From positions 62,001 through 126,000 of the forward strand of contig CANJLW010000002.1 of assembly GCA_947475245.1 (NCBI GenBank): a DNA stretch of 64,000 bases. Reading direction: 5' to 3'. The notes under the pieces are model-generated. The model did not search any database and was not told the origin of the DNA. It saw only the letters and a program-made list of their open reading frames with translations. The stretch's first letter is position 1. The number at the start of each line of letters is the position of its first letter. The DNA comes from Acetobacteraceae bacterium (lineage in GTDB: Bacteria > Pseudomonadota > Alphaproteobacteria > Acetobacterales > Acetobacteraceae). The position numbers and the translations under genes are program-made. Below, in pieces: positions 9,507 through 17,180 of the stretch.

Positions 9507-10930
9507 AGTTGCGGCAGGGCGAACATTTCGTCGGCGATCTTGCGATGCTGCCACTTGCCGTCGTTCAGGCTGCCCTTATACGCGCCACCCTCCACAACGA
9601 CCTTGCCACGCAGCACGGTCATGCTCGGCCAGGCCTCCATCTTGCGGCCTTCCCAGGGAGTGTAATCGGCCTCGTGCAATTCCGAAGCGGTGATCACGCG
9701 CTTGTCCGACGGATCGAGCACGCAGATATCGGCATCCGCGCCGGCGACCAGCGCACCCTTGCGCGGATACAGTCCCATGATCTTCGCCGCGTTGGTCGAG
9801 ACGAGATCGACGAAACGGTTCAGCGAATAGCCGCGACGGCCGACCATTTCGGTATACATCAGCGACACGCGGGGTTCGACGCCGGCATTGCCGCCGGTGG
9901 TGTCGTCGATCCGCGAGCCCTGAAGCTTTTGCGCCAGGGTGCAGCAGATTTCGTCGGTGGCGACGCAATTGATCGAACCGTCCAACGTGCCCTGCCACAG
10001 CGCCGCCTGATCTTCCGGCGACTTCAGCGACGGGTAGGTGTGGTATATCTGGCCGTTCGGCTTTTTATAATCCTCGCTGGTATACATCATGTATTGGTGC
10101 AGCGATTCGCCGTAGATCGGCACGCCGCGCATGCGGGCTTCGTGAATGGCGGAAACACCGGACGCGGCCGAAACATGCATCATGTACAGCGCGGTGCCGG
10201 GAACCTTCTCGGCCAGACGGATCACGCGCCGGAACGAAACGTCTTCCGACAGGGTGTTGTGCACCTCCGCCAGATGTTCGAACGCAGTGCGGCCCTCGCG
10301 GATCAGCTTGCCATACATGTGCATGACAATGTCGTTGTCTTCGGAGTGGATGACGCCGAGCCCCTTGTTCGCCGCCAAAACCTGGAAGATTTCCCAGATG
10401 TCGCCGAAATCGACCATCCGACCCTTGCGGCTGGGCGTGATGTCGGTGGTGAAGATTTTCACCGTCGGGAAGCCCGCCTGAATGGCCTCCCCAATCTGAC
10501 CGGGCAGGTCGAGCGGCAACGCACCTTCCACCATCAGATGCTGGGCGTAGTCGCAAGCGGTATGGCCTTTCCAGTCCAGTTCCCGCTTTTCAATGGCATC
10601 GCGCACGTTCGCGCCCTGCGATGCGCGGGTAAAGTCGATCATTGTCGTGGTGCCGCCATGCACGGCGGCTTTAGACACGACGTCGGGCGGGTCGGTCAGC
10701 CCGGCGGTGCCGTCTGGGTTGGGCAGATGCCACTTGCAATGCACGTGCGGATCGATGCCGCCGGGAATGACGATTTTGCCGGTCGCGTCGACCACGCGCG
10801 CGCCCGGCGGTATGGCAATGCTGTTCGGTGCCGCCATCGCGACGATCTTCTCGCCCGCGATCAGAATATCATACGCCCCAACGCCCTGCGGAGTCACCAC
10901 CGTGTCGCCACGGATCACCAGATCCACCAT
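9503..10930 (-). CDS. D-hydantoinase / dihydropyrimidinase-type amidohydrolase
   Basis: This is a cytosolic cyclic-amide hydrolase of the amidohydrolase superfamily, opening hydantoin, dihydropyrimidine or related rings. It is 475 aa, the family size. It has the metal site GIDPHVH, TVKIF carrying the likely carboxylated Lys, the His-containing segments VIHSEDND and MMHVSAASG, and VATDEICC with the final Asp ligand. The last three differ from classical hydantoinases, so the substrate is uncertain. The start is set by a strong site, GGAGGTAAGC, immediately before ATG at 10930. Downstream it overlaps the 96-aa gene by 4 bp. Confidence 0.9.
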   Translation of the reverse strand: MVDLVIRGDTVVTPQGVGAYDILIAGEKIVAMAAPNSIAIPPGARVVDATGKIVIPGGIDPHVHCKWHLPNPDGTAGLTDPPDVVSKAAVHGGTTTMIDFTRASQGANVRDAIEKRELDWKGHTACDYAQHLMVEGALPLDLPGQIGEAIQAGFPTVKIFTTDITPSRKGRMVDFGDIWEIFQVLAANKGLGVIHSEDNDIVMHMYGKLIREGRTAFEHLAEVHNTLSEDVSFRRVIRLAEKVPGTALYMMHVSAASGVSAIHEARMRGVPIYGESLHQYMMYTSEDYKKPNGQIYHTYPSLKSPEDQAALWQGTLDGSINCVATDEICCTLAQKLQGSRIDDTTGGNAGVEPRVSLMYTEMVGRRGYSLNRFVDLVSTNAAKIMGLYPRKGALVAGADADICVLDPSDKRVITASELHEADYTPWEGRKMEAWPSMTVLRGKVVVEGGAYKGSLNDGKWQHRKIADEMFALPQL

Positions 10931-10988
10931 GCTTACCTCCAACCCTGACGCGGGATGTTCCCTTGTCGTCGCCGGTTCGGCAAGACCC

Positions 10989-11171
10989 TTAGCGCAGGTA
11001 AAGTACCGCTCCGCCGCTGAATTGTGCGGTTTCGTGCATCTCGGCCCGGGCATGACGCGCCGAGTCCAACGTCGTCGCCATCACGTCCGCCGGGGCGACG
11101 CGCGCCAGCGACAACAATGTCGCGCCGGTGACCCAAACCGCGATCCGCATGCGTCGAATGATCTCACCCAT
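10989..11171 (-). CDS. Small hypothetical protein (60 aa), one hydrophobic segment
   Basis: This is a short frame lying just upstream of the hydantoinase gene on the same strand. GGAGGATC at 11177-11184 sits 5 bases before the ATG, which favours real translation. The product starts MGEIIRRMRIAVWVTGATLL, a basic N-terminus followed by a hydrophobic stretch like a short signal or membrane anchor, then a polar tail. I recognise no family. It may share a transcript with the hydantoinase 58 bp downstream. Confidence 0.45.
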   Translation of the reverse strand: MGEIIRRMRIAVWVTGATLLSLARVAPADVMATTLDSARHARAEMHETAQFSGGAVLYLR

Positions 11172-11272
11172 TTTTCGATCCTCCGTCCACCCGAACCCGT
11201 AGCACCGGTCGGCTTACAGAGCGGTTGCAAGTAGGCCTTGCATCGGTGGCGACGGCCCCTGAAGCTGGGGGC

Positions 11273-12376
11273 ATGGACATGCAGCACTTTGATATAGTCG
11301 TGATCGGCGCCGGCATGGCCGGGGCCACCGCCGCCGCGCAATTATCGCCCTTTCGACGTGTAGCGTTGATCGAGGCGGAGGAGGTCGCCGGCTATCATAC
11401 GACCGGTCGTTCCGCCGCGCTGTGGCTGCAAAATTACGGGCCGCACGATGTACGCGAACTCAGTCGCCTGTCGCGCCCGTTCTTTGAGTCCCCACCGCCC
11501 GGCTTCGCCTCCGTGCCGTTGATGCGTCAACGCGCGGTTCTCATGCTCGCGTCGATGTGTCAGTCCGAAGTGCTGGAGCGCACCTTGGCCGAGGGCATCG
11601 GCCTGCGTCGCCTGACCGCGGCGGCGGCCGAAGCGATGGTACCCGCGCTGCGTCCCGGCTATCTGACTGGCGCGGCGATCGAGGACGATGCCTTTGATAT
11701 GGATGTCGCCGCGATCCATCAGGGCTTTCTCGGCATGCTGCGTGCCAACGGCGGCGTGCTCGCCCTGCGCAATCGCGCAGGCGCGATTTCACGGTCCGCG
11801 GGTATGTGGGATGTGGAGACAAGCGCGGGCATGGTTTTCCGCGCCCCGATCGTGGTGAACGCCGCCGGCGCCTGGGGCGATGAGGTCGCCGTGCTCGCCG
11901 GAGTCACGCGCCTGGGTCTTACACCCTGTCGACGTACCGCGGCGATCATCGACCCGTCACCCTTCAATGCCGAGAATTGGCCGATGATCATCGACATCGA
12001 CGAAGGATGGTACGCGCGTCCGGAGGCACGGACCAGGCTGATGGTGTCCCCCGCCGATCAGTCACCGTCGTTCCCGCACGATATTCGCCCCGACGAACTC
12101 GACATCGCCCTTGGCATCGATCGCATGCAGCAGGCGCTGGATATTCCGGTACGACGTGTCGAACACAGTTGGGCCGGGTTAAGGACCTTCACGCCCGACG
12201 GCAGCCTGGCCTTCGGCTGGGACGCGAAGGCCGAGGGCTTTTTTTGGTCCGTGGGACAGGGCGGCTACGGCATCCAAACGGCTCCGGCCGCCGGCCGTTT
12301 GGTCGCCGATCTGGTCCTCGGGCGCGACCCCGGAGAGGCCGCGCCCATCGTGCCGATCGTCGATCCTCGACGGTAG
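11273..12376 (+). CDS. FAD-dependent oxidoreductase (DAO family)
   Basis: This is a 367-aa flavoprotein of the glycine/D-amino-acid oxidase type, expected to oxidise an amine, amino acid or 2-hydroxyacid. The dinucleotide fold DIVVIGAGMAGATAAAQLS is at the N-terminus, VVNAAGAWGDEVA is the second FAD segment, and SWAGLRTFTPDGSLAFGWD with GQGGYGIQTAPAAG is the C-terminal flavin-binding region. I start at 11273 so the Rossmann motif sits ~8 residues in; the open frame reaches back to 11225 without a better site. It is divergent from the hydantoinase operon and convergent with the binding-protein gene 6 bp downstream. The substrate is unknown. Confidence 0.88.
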   Translation: MDMQHFDIVVIGAGMAGATAAAQLSPFRRVALIEAEEVAGYHTTGRSAALWLQNYGPHDVRELSRLSRPFFESPPPGFASVPLMRQRAVLMLASMCQSEVLERTLAEGIGLRRLTAAAAEAMVPALRPGYLTGAAIEDDAFDMDVAAIHQGFLGMLRANGGVLALRNRAGAISRSAGMWDVETSAGMVFRAPIVVNAAGAWGDEVAVLAGVTRLGLTPCRRTAAIIDPSPFNAENWPMIIDIDEGWYARPEARTRLMVSPADQSPSFPHDIRPDELDIALGIDRMQQALDIPVRRVEHSWAGLRTFTPDGSLAFGWDAKAEGFFWSVGQGGYGIQTAPAAGRLVADLVLGRDPGEAAPIVPIVDPRR

Positions 12377-12382
12377 GATGCG

Positions 12383-13975
12383 CTATTTGTCCAGCCAGAC
12401 ATCCTCCCACCGCCAGCCGTTATAGATGCTGTTCACCATCACGTCGTAGTTCTTCACATAGGAATGCCAGCAGCCGGCCTGTTGGCCGTGATAGGTGATC
12501 GGGCGCGCGACATCCTGCGCCAGTCGCCTTTCGATCTCCCACACCAACGCCTTCCGCTTGCCCTGATCGATCTCCTGCGACTGCTGGTCGATCATGCCCT
12601 GAATCTCGCGGTTGCAGTAATTCGTATAATTGCGCAACGAACCGCAGCCGAAAAATTCGTAGAATGCCTGGTCGGGATCGTCCAACGATGTACCTGTGGC
12701 GTTCATGCCGACGCTGAAGTCCTTCTTGAAGACGCGGTTGTAATAAATTGTCGTATCCGCGATATCCAGTTCCGCGTCGATGTAGATCTCCTTCAGGTGA
12801 TCCGCGAGGATCAGGGCAGGGTCCTTGAAGGTCGAAATGTCGCGCGTGAAAATCTTAACCTTCAACCGCTTATCCGGCCCAAATCCCGCCTTCCGCATCA
12901 GCGCTCGGCCCTCTTCCCGATTTTTCGCGACATCGGGGCCATAGCCGGGGAATGTTGCCAAAACGTCCGGCGGAACGCCCCATACCCCGTCGGGTGGCGG
13001 CAGCAGGACAGCGCCCGTGCCGGGAACGCCTTCGTTCATAATGTCGTTAAACGCCTTGTGGTCCAGCGTCAGCGCCAGCGCCATGCGAATGTCCGGGTTG
13101 TCGAACGGCGGCGCGTCGCGGTTCACGATCAGGTTGGAGTTGCCGATCATCCGCACCTTGCACTGCGCCGTCGGCGCCTGGGTCTGCATCTCCCGCGCCA
13201 GGGCCACGGTGGGATCGGTCGGGAATGTAACGTCGAACTTTCCCGCGACGAAGCCGAGATTGCGGGTCGCGCGGTTAGTGACGATTTTCACCTCTACCCC
13301 ATCGAGATAGGGCAGGCCGGGCTTCCAGTACTCCGCATTCCGTTCCAGCCGGATCACCTCATTCATCCGGTATTCGACGAACTTGAACGGCCCCGTGCCG
13401 ATCGGCTTTGTGCGCATCGTTCCCGACGGCACATGGCAGGGGTAAACCGGCGAATACCCGGAAGCGAGCATCGGCAGCAGCGAGGGCTGCGGCCGCTTCA
13501 AATGAAACGTGACCTCCCGATCGCCGTTGACGGTGATCTCGCGCAGATTGGCAAACCACTCCTGCCGCGGGCTTTTGCGAATTTTGCCCGGCGTCAGGCC
13601 CGAGACCATGTCCCACGTGCACTTGACGTCGGCGGAGCTGAACGGCTTGCCGTCGTGGAATTTCACTCCGTCCCGCAGCTTGAAGGTCAGCGCCAGATAA
13701 TCGGCGCTCCAGGACCAGCTCGTCGCCAGCTCCGGCACGATCGTGTCGACGCTGTTCTGCGGCTTGTGCTGATCGAAGATCACCAGATTGTTGAACAGCG
13801 ACATGAACGGCACCACAACCGAAACCGTCGCCTCCTCCTGGATGGACGGGCTGGGCGGGCTGTCGATCAATGGAAATGTCAGGATGCCGCCGCGCTTCTG
13901 CGCCAAAGTCGCGCCGGTCATCAGGAACAACATCGCAAGCGCGGATAGCGCGGCTCTCCAACCACTTCGTCTCAT
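12383..13975 (-). CDS. Peptide/nickel-type ABC transporter substrate-binding protein
   Basis: This is a periplasmic solute-binding protein of the SBP_bac_5 family, 530 aa. It opens with a classical signal peptide (MRRSGWRAALSALAMLFLM, cleavage near TLAQ), then GGILTFPLIDSPPSPS. The family signature region is TFKLRDGVKFHDGKPFSSAD. It would deliver oligopeptides or similar solutes to an ABC permease, but no permease or ATPase gene is nearby, so its partners are elsewhere or it is an orphan. Its neighbours (oxidase, hydantoinase) make an amino-acid or cyclic-amide derived ligand plausible, by inference only. Confidence 0.9.
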   Translation of the reverse strand: MRRSGWRAALSALAMLFLMTGATLAQKRGGILTFPLIDSPPSPSIQEEATVSVVVPFMSLFNNLVIFDQHKPQNSVDTIVPELATSWSWSADYLALTFKLRDGVKFHDGKPFSSADVKCTWDMVSGLTPGKIRKSPRQEWFANLREITVNGDREVTFHLKRPQPSLLPMLASGYSPVYPCHVPSGTMRTKPIGTGPFKFVEYRMNEVIRLERNAEYWKPGLPYLDGVEVKIVTNRATRNLGFVAGKFDVTFPTDPTVALAREMQTQAPTAQCKVRMIGNSNLIVNRDAPPFDNPDIRMALALTLDHKAFNDIMNEGVPGTGAVLLPPPDGVWGVPPDVLATFPGYGPDVAKNREEGRALMRKAGFGPDKRLKVKIFTRDISTFKDPALILADHLKEIYIDAELDIADTTIYYNRVFKKDFSVGMNATGTSLDDPDQAFYEFFGCGSLRNYTNYCNREIQGMIDQQSQEIDQGKRKALVWEIERRLAQDVARPITYHGQQAGCWHSYVKNYDVMVNSIYNGWRWEDVWLDK

Positions 13976-14069
13976 GGTCGTCTCTCCCTATTTCTTGCGC
14001 CGCCGGGTTGGCCCCGGTCGATCGAAGACGAAGGCTAACCGCATCGCGCGCCGACGCAAGCTTCCGCGC

Positions 14070-14099
14070 TTGACGTGCTGTCGGGCGAGCGCGCATGAG
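14070..14099 (+). promoter_or_regulatory. Promoter of rnpB
   Basis: TTGACG (14070-14075), 18 bases, then CATGAG (14094-14099). The -35 matches 5 of 6 bases of the sigma-70 consensus and the -10 is weak. The expected transcription start at ~14105 coincides with the 5' strand of the RNase P P1 helix. Confidence 0.5.
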
Positions 14100-14103
14100 G
14101 GCG

Positions 14104-14510
14104 CTCGCCAGACGGCTGGACGGCCGCTGTTCGCCGAGCAATCGGTGGATGGAGGAAAGTCCGGGCTCCACGGGAATACGGTGCCGGCTAACGGCCGGCG
14201 GGGGCGACCCCAGGGAAAGTGCCACAGAAAACAAACCGCCCGCGCAAGGTCGCGTCACCCCGCGGGCAAGGGCGAAACGGTGCGGTAAAAGCGCACCGCG
14301 CCCCTGGTAACAGGGGCGGCAGGGCAAACCCCACCGGGAGCAAGACCGAATAGGGACGACAGCATTTTGGTTCGCCAAATGCGGGGACATTCTCGTCCCG
14401 TCGTCCGGGTTGGTCGCGAGAGGCGCGCCGCAAGGCGCGTCCCAGAGGAATGGTCGTCCCGTTCGGTTCGCCGAACGGACAGAACCCGGCTTACAGGCCG
14501 TCTGGCGTCC
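14104..14510 (+). ncRNA. rnpB: RNase P RNA, bacterial type A
   Basis: This is the catalytic RNA that trims the 5' leader of tRNA precursors. Conserved blocks in order are GAGGAAAGTCCGGGCTCC, GGCGACCCCAGGGAAAGTGC followed by CACAGAAA, GGGCGAAACGGTGCGGTAA, AAACCCCACCGGGAGCAAG, GAATAG, AGAGGAATGGTCGTCC and ACAGAACCCGGCTTACAGGC. The ends pair as P1: CGCCAGACGGC near 14105-14116 with GCCGTCTGGCG near 14497-14507. The length of ~405 nt is normal. It lies between the divergent binding-protein gene and the dcw operon. Confidence 0.96.
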
Positions 14511-14530
14511 TCATTTGTTAATACATGATC

Positions 14531-14546
14531 GGCGCTTGAAAGCGCC
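14531..14546 (+). terminator. Possible rnpB terminator hairpin
   Basis: GGCGCT and AGCGCC form a 6-bp stem around TGAA, ~25 bases after the rnpB P1 helix. No T-run follows, so this may be a processing or end-protecting hairpin rather than a true terminator. Confidence 0.4.
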
Positions 14547-14665
14547 AAGAAGAACGGAACAGGAATCTCCTGTCTCGATTCCCGAGAACCCACCCACGAA
14601 CCGGTAAACCCTTGACGCAAGCCGTAAAAATGCCGCGCGAGTAGCCGCCCAAGGCGAATTCGCCT

Positions 14666-14694
14666 TTGACTCTCCAAAAATTCCCAACTAAACC
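14666..14694 (+). promoter_or_regulatory. Promoter of the dcw operon
   Basis: TTGACT at 14666-14671 matches the -35 consensus at 5 of 6 bases. About 17 bases on, around 14688-14694, is a weak -10 (CTAAAC/TAAACC). The element overlaps the MraZ boxes, as expected for an autoregulated mraZ promoter, and implies a leader of ~135 nt. Confidence 0.45.
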
Positions 14695-14706
14695 CACAAA
14701 AGCCCA
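14672..14706 (-). promoter_or_regulatory. MraZ operator: direct repeats of TGGGN at 10-bp spacing
   Basis: Read on the minus strand there are three perfect TGGGN units separated by 5 bases each: plus-strand TCCCA 14682-14686, ACCCA 14692-14696 and GCCCA 14702-14706. A fourth degenerate unit, CTCCA, is exactly in phase at 14672-14676. MraZ is known to bind TGGGN repeats with 5-nt spacers at its own promoter. The boxes cover the -35 to start region here, consistent with repression. Confidence 0.75.
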
Positions 14707-14838
14707 GGCACGACACCCTCGTGCCCATGCTGCGACGGGGTCCGGCCGATATGGCGGGGCGGTCGAACCCCCTCGAAGACCACGCAATTCCCGTCATCCA
14801 TCAGCGAGGCTACCAGCGGGAAAGGCGAACAGGGTCAC

Positions 14839-15309
14839 ATGACCCATTTTCTTGGCACTCACCAGAATAAGCTGGACGCCAAGGGCCGCGTATCAATACC
14901 CGCGCCGTTTCGTCAGGGCTTGCGCGTACTCGACGGTAGCGATCCCGCCGCCGGCGTGTCGATGATTTTGCGCCCGTCCCACACGCTTCCTTGCATCGAG
15001 GCCTGGCCGACCACGCGCTTCAACGAAATGCTCGCCCGCCTCGACGACCTCGACGAATACAGCGAAGACTACCTGATCATGGCGACGTCCCTGGGGGGCG
15101 GCGCATTGCCGCATGACAGCGACAAAGAAGGCCGCATCGCCCTGGCCGACGGGCTGCGCGACCATGCCGGCATCAAGGAAAACGTCGCTTTCATGGGAAT
15201 CGGCAAGATCTTCCAGATTTGGGAGCCCGCCGCGGCCGCGAAGCGCTATGCCGACGCCAGCGCGGCGGCGGCGGCGCGGAAACTCTCCGTTCCGCGCAGG
15301 GCCGACTGA
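14839..15309 (+). CDS. mraZ: Transcriptional regulator MraZ
   Basis: MraZ is an AbrB-like DNA-binding ring protein that represses the dcw cluster it heads. The product is 156 aa, with [18 protein letters not shown] at the N-terminus and the second half-repeat around [19 protein letters not shown]. Residues involved in the family's DNA binding (KGR, KEGR) are present. Its putative operator lies ~135 bp upstream. The stop overlaps the rsmH start (TGATG), so the two are translationally coupled. Confidence 0.96.
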   Translation: MTHFLGTHQNKLDAKGRVSIPAPFRQGLRVLDGSDPAAGVSMILRPSHTLPCIEAWPTTRFNEMLARLDDLDEYSEDYLIMATSLGGGALPHDSDKEGRIALADGLRDHAGIKENVAFMGIGKIFQIWEPAAAAKRYADASAAAAARKLSVPRRAD

Positions 15310-16289
15310 TGGCCGGTCATATCCCCGTCATGCTGAATGAGATCGTCGCCGCGCTCGCGCCGCGCTCGGGCGGCGTCTACCTCGACGGCACATTCGGCGG
15401 CGGCGGCTATGCCGCGGCGATCCTGCAAGCCGCCGACTGCATTCTCTGGGCGATCGATCGGGATCCCGATGCGATCGCGCGCGGTGCCGGCCTGCAGGCA
15501 CGTTATCCCGCCCGCCTTCGACTGATCCAAGGCCAGTTCGGCGACATGACGACGCTGCTCGCCAATGCCGGCGTCGATTGTCTCGACGGCATCGTTCTCG
15601 ATCTCGGTATTTCCTCGTTTCAGATCGACGACCCCGCGCGTGGCTTTTCGTTTCGCGCCGACGGTCCGCTCGATATGCGCATGGGCCGTGACGGGACGTC
15701 GGCCGCCGATCTGGTGCGAAACCTGGATGAGCGCGATCTGGCGGACATGCTGTTCGAATTCGGCGAGGAGCGCGCATCCCGACGTATCGCCCGTGCGATC
15801 GTCGCCGCCCGTGCCCAGGCCCCGATTGAGACCACCGCGCGTCTCGCCGAAATCATCCGCTCCGTGCTGCCGCCTGACCGGTCCGGGATTGACCCTGCCA
15901 CGCGCAGCTTTCAGGCCTTGCGCATCGGTGTGAACGATGAACTGGGAGAGGTCGAACGCGCGCTGGCCCAGGCCGTCAAGCTGCTGAAGCCAGGCGGTAG
16001 ACTGGTCGTGGTGTCCTTCCATTCCCTCGAAGACCGCATGGTGAAGCGCTTCATGGGAGAGGTCGCCGGCCGTTCCCCCGGTCTGTCGCGCCACCATCCC
16101 GGCGGCCTGGTCGAACGCGCGCGACCGGAATACCGCCTGCTGAGCGTCAAAGCCGGCCGCCCCACCGAAGCCGAAATCGCCCTCAATCCTCGCTCCCGCA
16201 GTGCTCGGCTTCGCGCGTTGGAGCGCCAGTCGCCCCCGCGGTCCGTTGCCCACGACGACATTCTGTCCGACCATGAAGGAATCGCCTGA
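15309..16289 (+). CDS. rsmH: 16S rRNA (cytosine-1402-N4)-methyltransferase RsmH
   Basis: RsmH (MraW) methylates N4 of C1402 in the decoding centre of 16S rRNA using SAM. The protein is 326 aa with the start motif [10 protein letters not shown], the SAM loop [35 protein letters not shown], and the C-terminal [13 protein letters not shown]. The frame is open further upstream inside mraZ, but the TGATG overlap with the mraZ stop and the family N-terminus set the start at 15309. Its own stop overlaps ftsL in the same way. Confidence 0.97.
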   Translation: MAGHIPVMLNEIVAALAPRSGGVYLDGTFGGGGYAAAILQAADCILWAIDRDPDAIARGAGLQARYPARLRLIQGQFGDMTTLLANAGVDCLDGIVLDLGISSFQIDDPARGFSFRADGPLDMRMGRDGTSAADLVRNLDERDLADMLFEFGEERASRRIARAIVAARAQAPIETTARLAEIIRSVLPPDRSGIDPATRSFQALRIGVNDELGEVERALAQAVKLLKPGGRLVVVSFHSLEDRMVKRFMGEVAGRSPGLSRHHPGGLVERARPEYRLLSVKAGRPTEAEIALNPRSRSARLRALERQSPPRSVAHDDILSDHEGIA

Positions 16290-17173
16290 TGGTCCGCCCC
16301 CTGACCTGCATTTGTTTTCTGCTGGCCGTCGGATCGGGTGCCTACCTGTATCTGACGAAGTACGAGGCGCAACTGCTCGATCGGCAGATCGAGAAGACCC
16401 TGAAGGAAACCGACGCGTTGCGCGAACAGACGCGCATGCTGCACGCGGAATGGACGCTGCTGAACGATCCGGAACGGCTACGACTGTTCGCGGATCAGTA
16501 CCTGGCGTTGCAATCCGTCGCGCCCCGGCAGTTCACCAGCATGGCCGATCTGGGCGGCCGCCTGCCCGCGATCCGGCCGCCTGAGCCGGAGCCTCTGCCG
16601 TCTCCGACCGTGCCCGGTGAGACCCCCTTCGGGCCGACCGATCTGACTCGCTTCGCGACCGCCGAACCCGCCGCAACCGTCGAGGATTTGCCGATTCCGC
16701 CACTGCCGGTGCCGCCGCCTCCGGCTTCGGTCTTTGCCTCACTGCCGATCGCGACCGCCAACGCGGCCCCTGCCCCCGCGCCGGCACCCGTCCAACCCGT
16801 CGCGGAGCGTAAGCCCCCGGTGGTGACCCAACGCCCGCCGTTGCAGGCGATGGAGGCACCGCAGGCGAGGCCGAGCGTGACGGGTGGGGATGTTCGGCCG
16901 CCGCCGCCGCCTCGCCCGATCGAACAGCGGGTCGTCGAACAGCGCTCCCCCATCCAGGCACAACCCGTCCAGGCGCAACCGGCGCCGACGCGCGCCCAGC
17001 CCGCCCCCGCGCCGGTTCATGCGGCGCCGGTCTATGCGCCACCCGTTTTGGCCAGTGCTCAGGCGCCTGCCTACGGCGGCTCTCTCCTTGGAATGTCGCA
17101 AGGCGGCGGCGTGCCCGCGCCGGTGCCGCGCCCCACGCCCGTCGGCGGTGCCAATTTCTTCGGCGCGAATTGA
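16289..17173 (+). CDS. ftsL: Cell-division protein FtsL with long proline-rich tail
   Basis: FtsL is the bitopic divisome protein that, with FtsB and FtsQ, activates FtsWI. Residues ~4-20 are a membrane span (LTCICFLLAVGSGAYLYL), followed by a heptad-like coiled coil (LLDRQIEKTLKETDALREQT) and the segment EWTLLNDPERLRLFADQY, which is typical of alphaproteobacterial FtsL. The remaining ~190 residues are low-complexity Pro/Ala/Gln, making the protein 294 aa, much longer than the ~100-130 aa of most FtsLs. It is coupled to rsmH by TGATG. The assignment rests on the N-terminal part and position; the tail is probably disordered periplasmic sequence. Confidence 0.88.
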   Translation: MVRPLTCICFLLAVGSGAYLYLTKYEAQLLDRQIEKTLKETDALREQTRMLHAEWTLLNDPERLRLFADQYLALQSVAPRQFTSMADLGGRLPAIRPPEPEPLPSPTVPGETPFGPTDLTRFATAEPAATVEDLPIPPLPVPPPPASVFASLPIATANAAPAPAPAPVQPVAERKPPVVTQRPPLQAMEAPQARPSVTGGDVRPPPPPRPIEQRVVEQRSPIQAQPVQAQPAPTRAQPAPAPVHAAPVYAPPVLASAQAPAYGGSLLGMSQGGGVPAPVPRPTPVGGANFFGAN

Positions 17174-17180
17174 GGCGGTC

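Larger units (their letters stand above)
14511..14838. other. 328-bp region between rnpB and mraZ
   Basis: I see no gene here. It contains the rnpB 3' hairpin, a second small inverted repeat (ACAGGA/TCCTGT near 14560), the mraZ promoter with its CCCA repeats, and a leader of ~135 bases before mraZ. Confidence 0.6.

Noticed and set aside
9509-10948. A 479-codon plus-strand frame across the hydantoinase gene
   Set aside because: It is antisense to an amidohydrolase with intact metal motifs and a perfect ribosome site.
12464-13948. A 494-codon plus-strand frame across the binding-protein gene
   Set aside because: The minus strand encodes a clear signal peptide and SBP_bac_5 protein; the opposite frame has no recognisable domain.
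14082-14109. A 9-bp hairpin (GGCGAGCGC/GCGCTCGCC) at the rnpB 5' end
   Set aside because: Its left arm falls in the promoter spacer upstream of the predicted start, so it is probably not in the RNA; it is also not part of RNase P structure.
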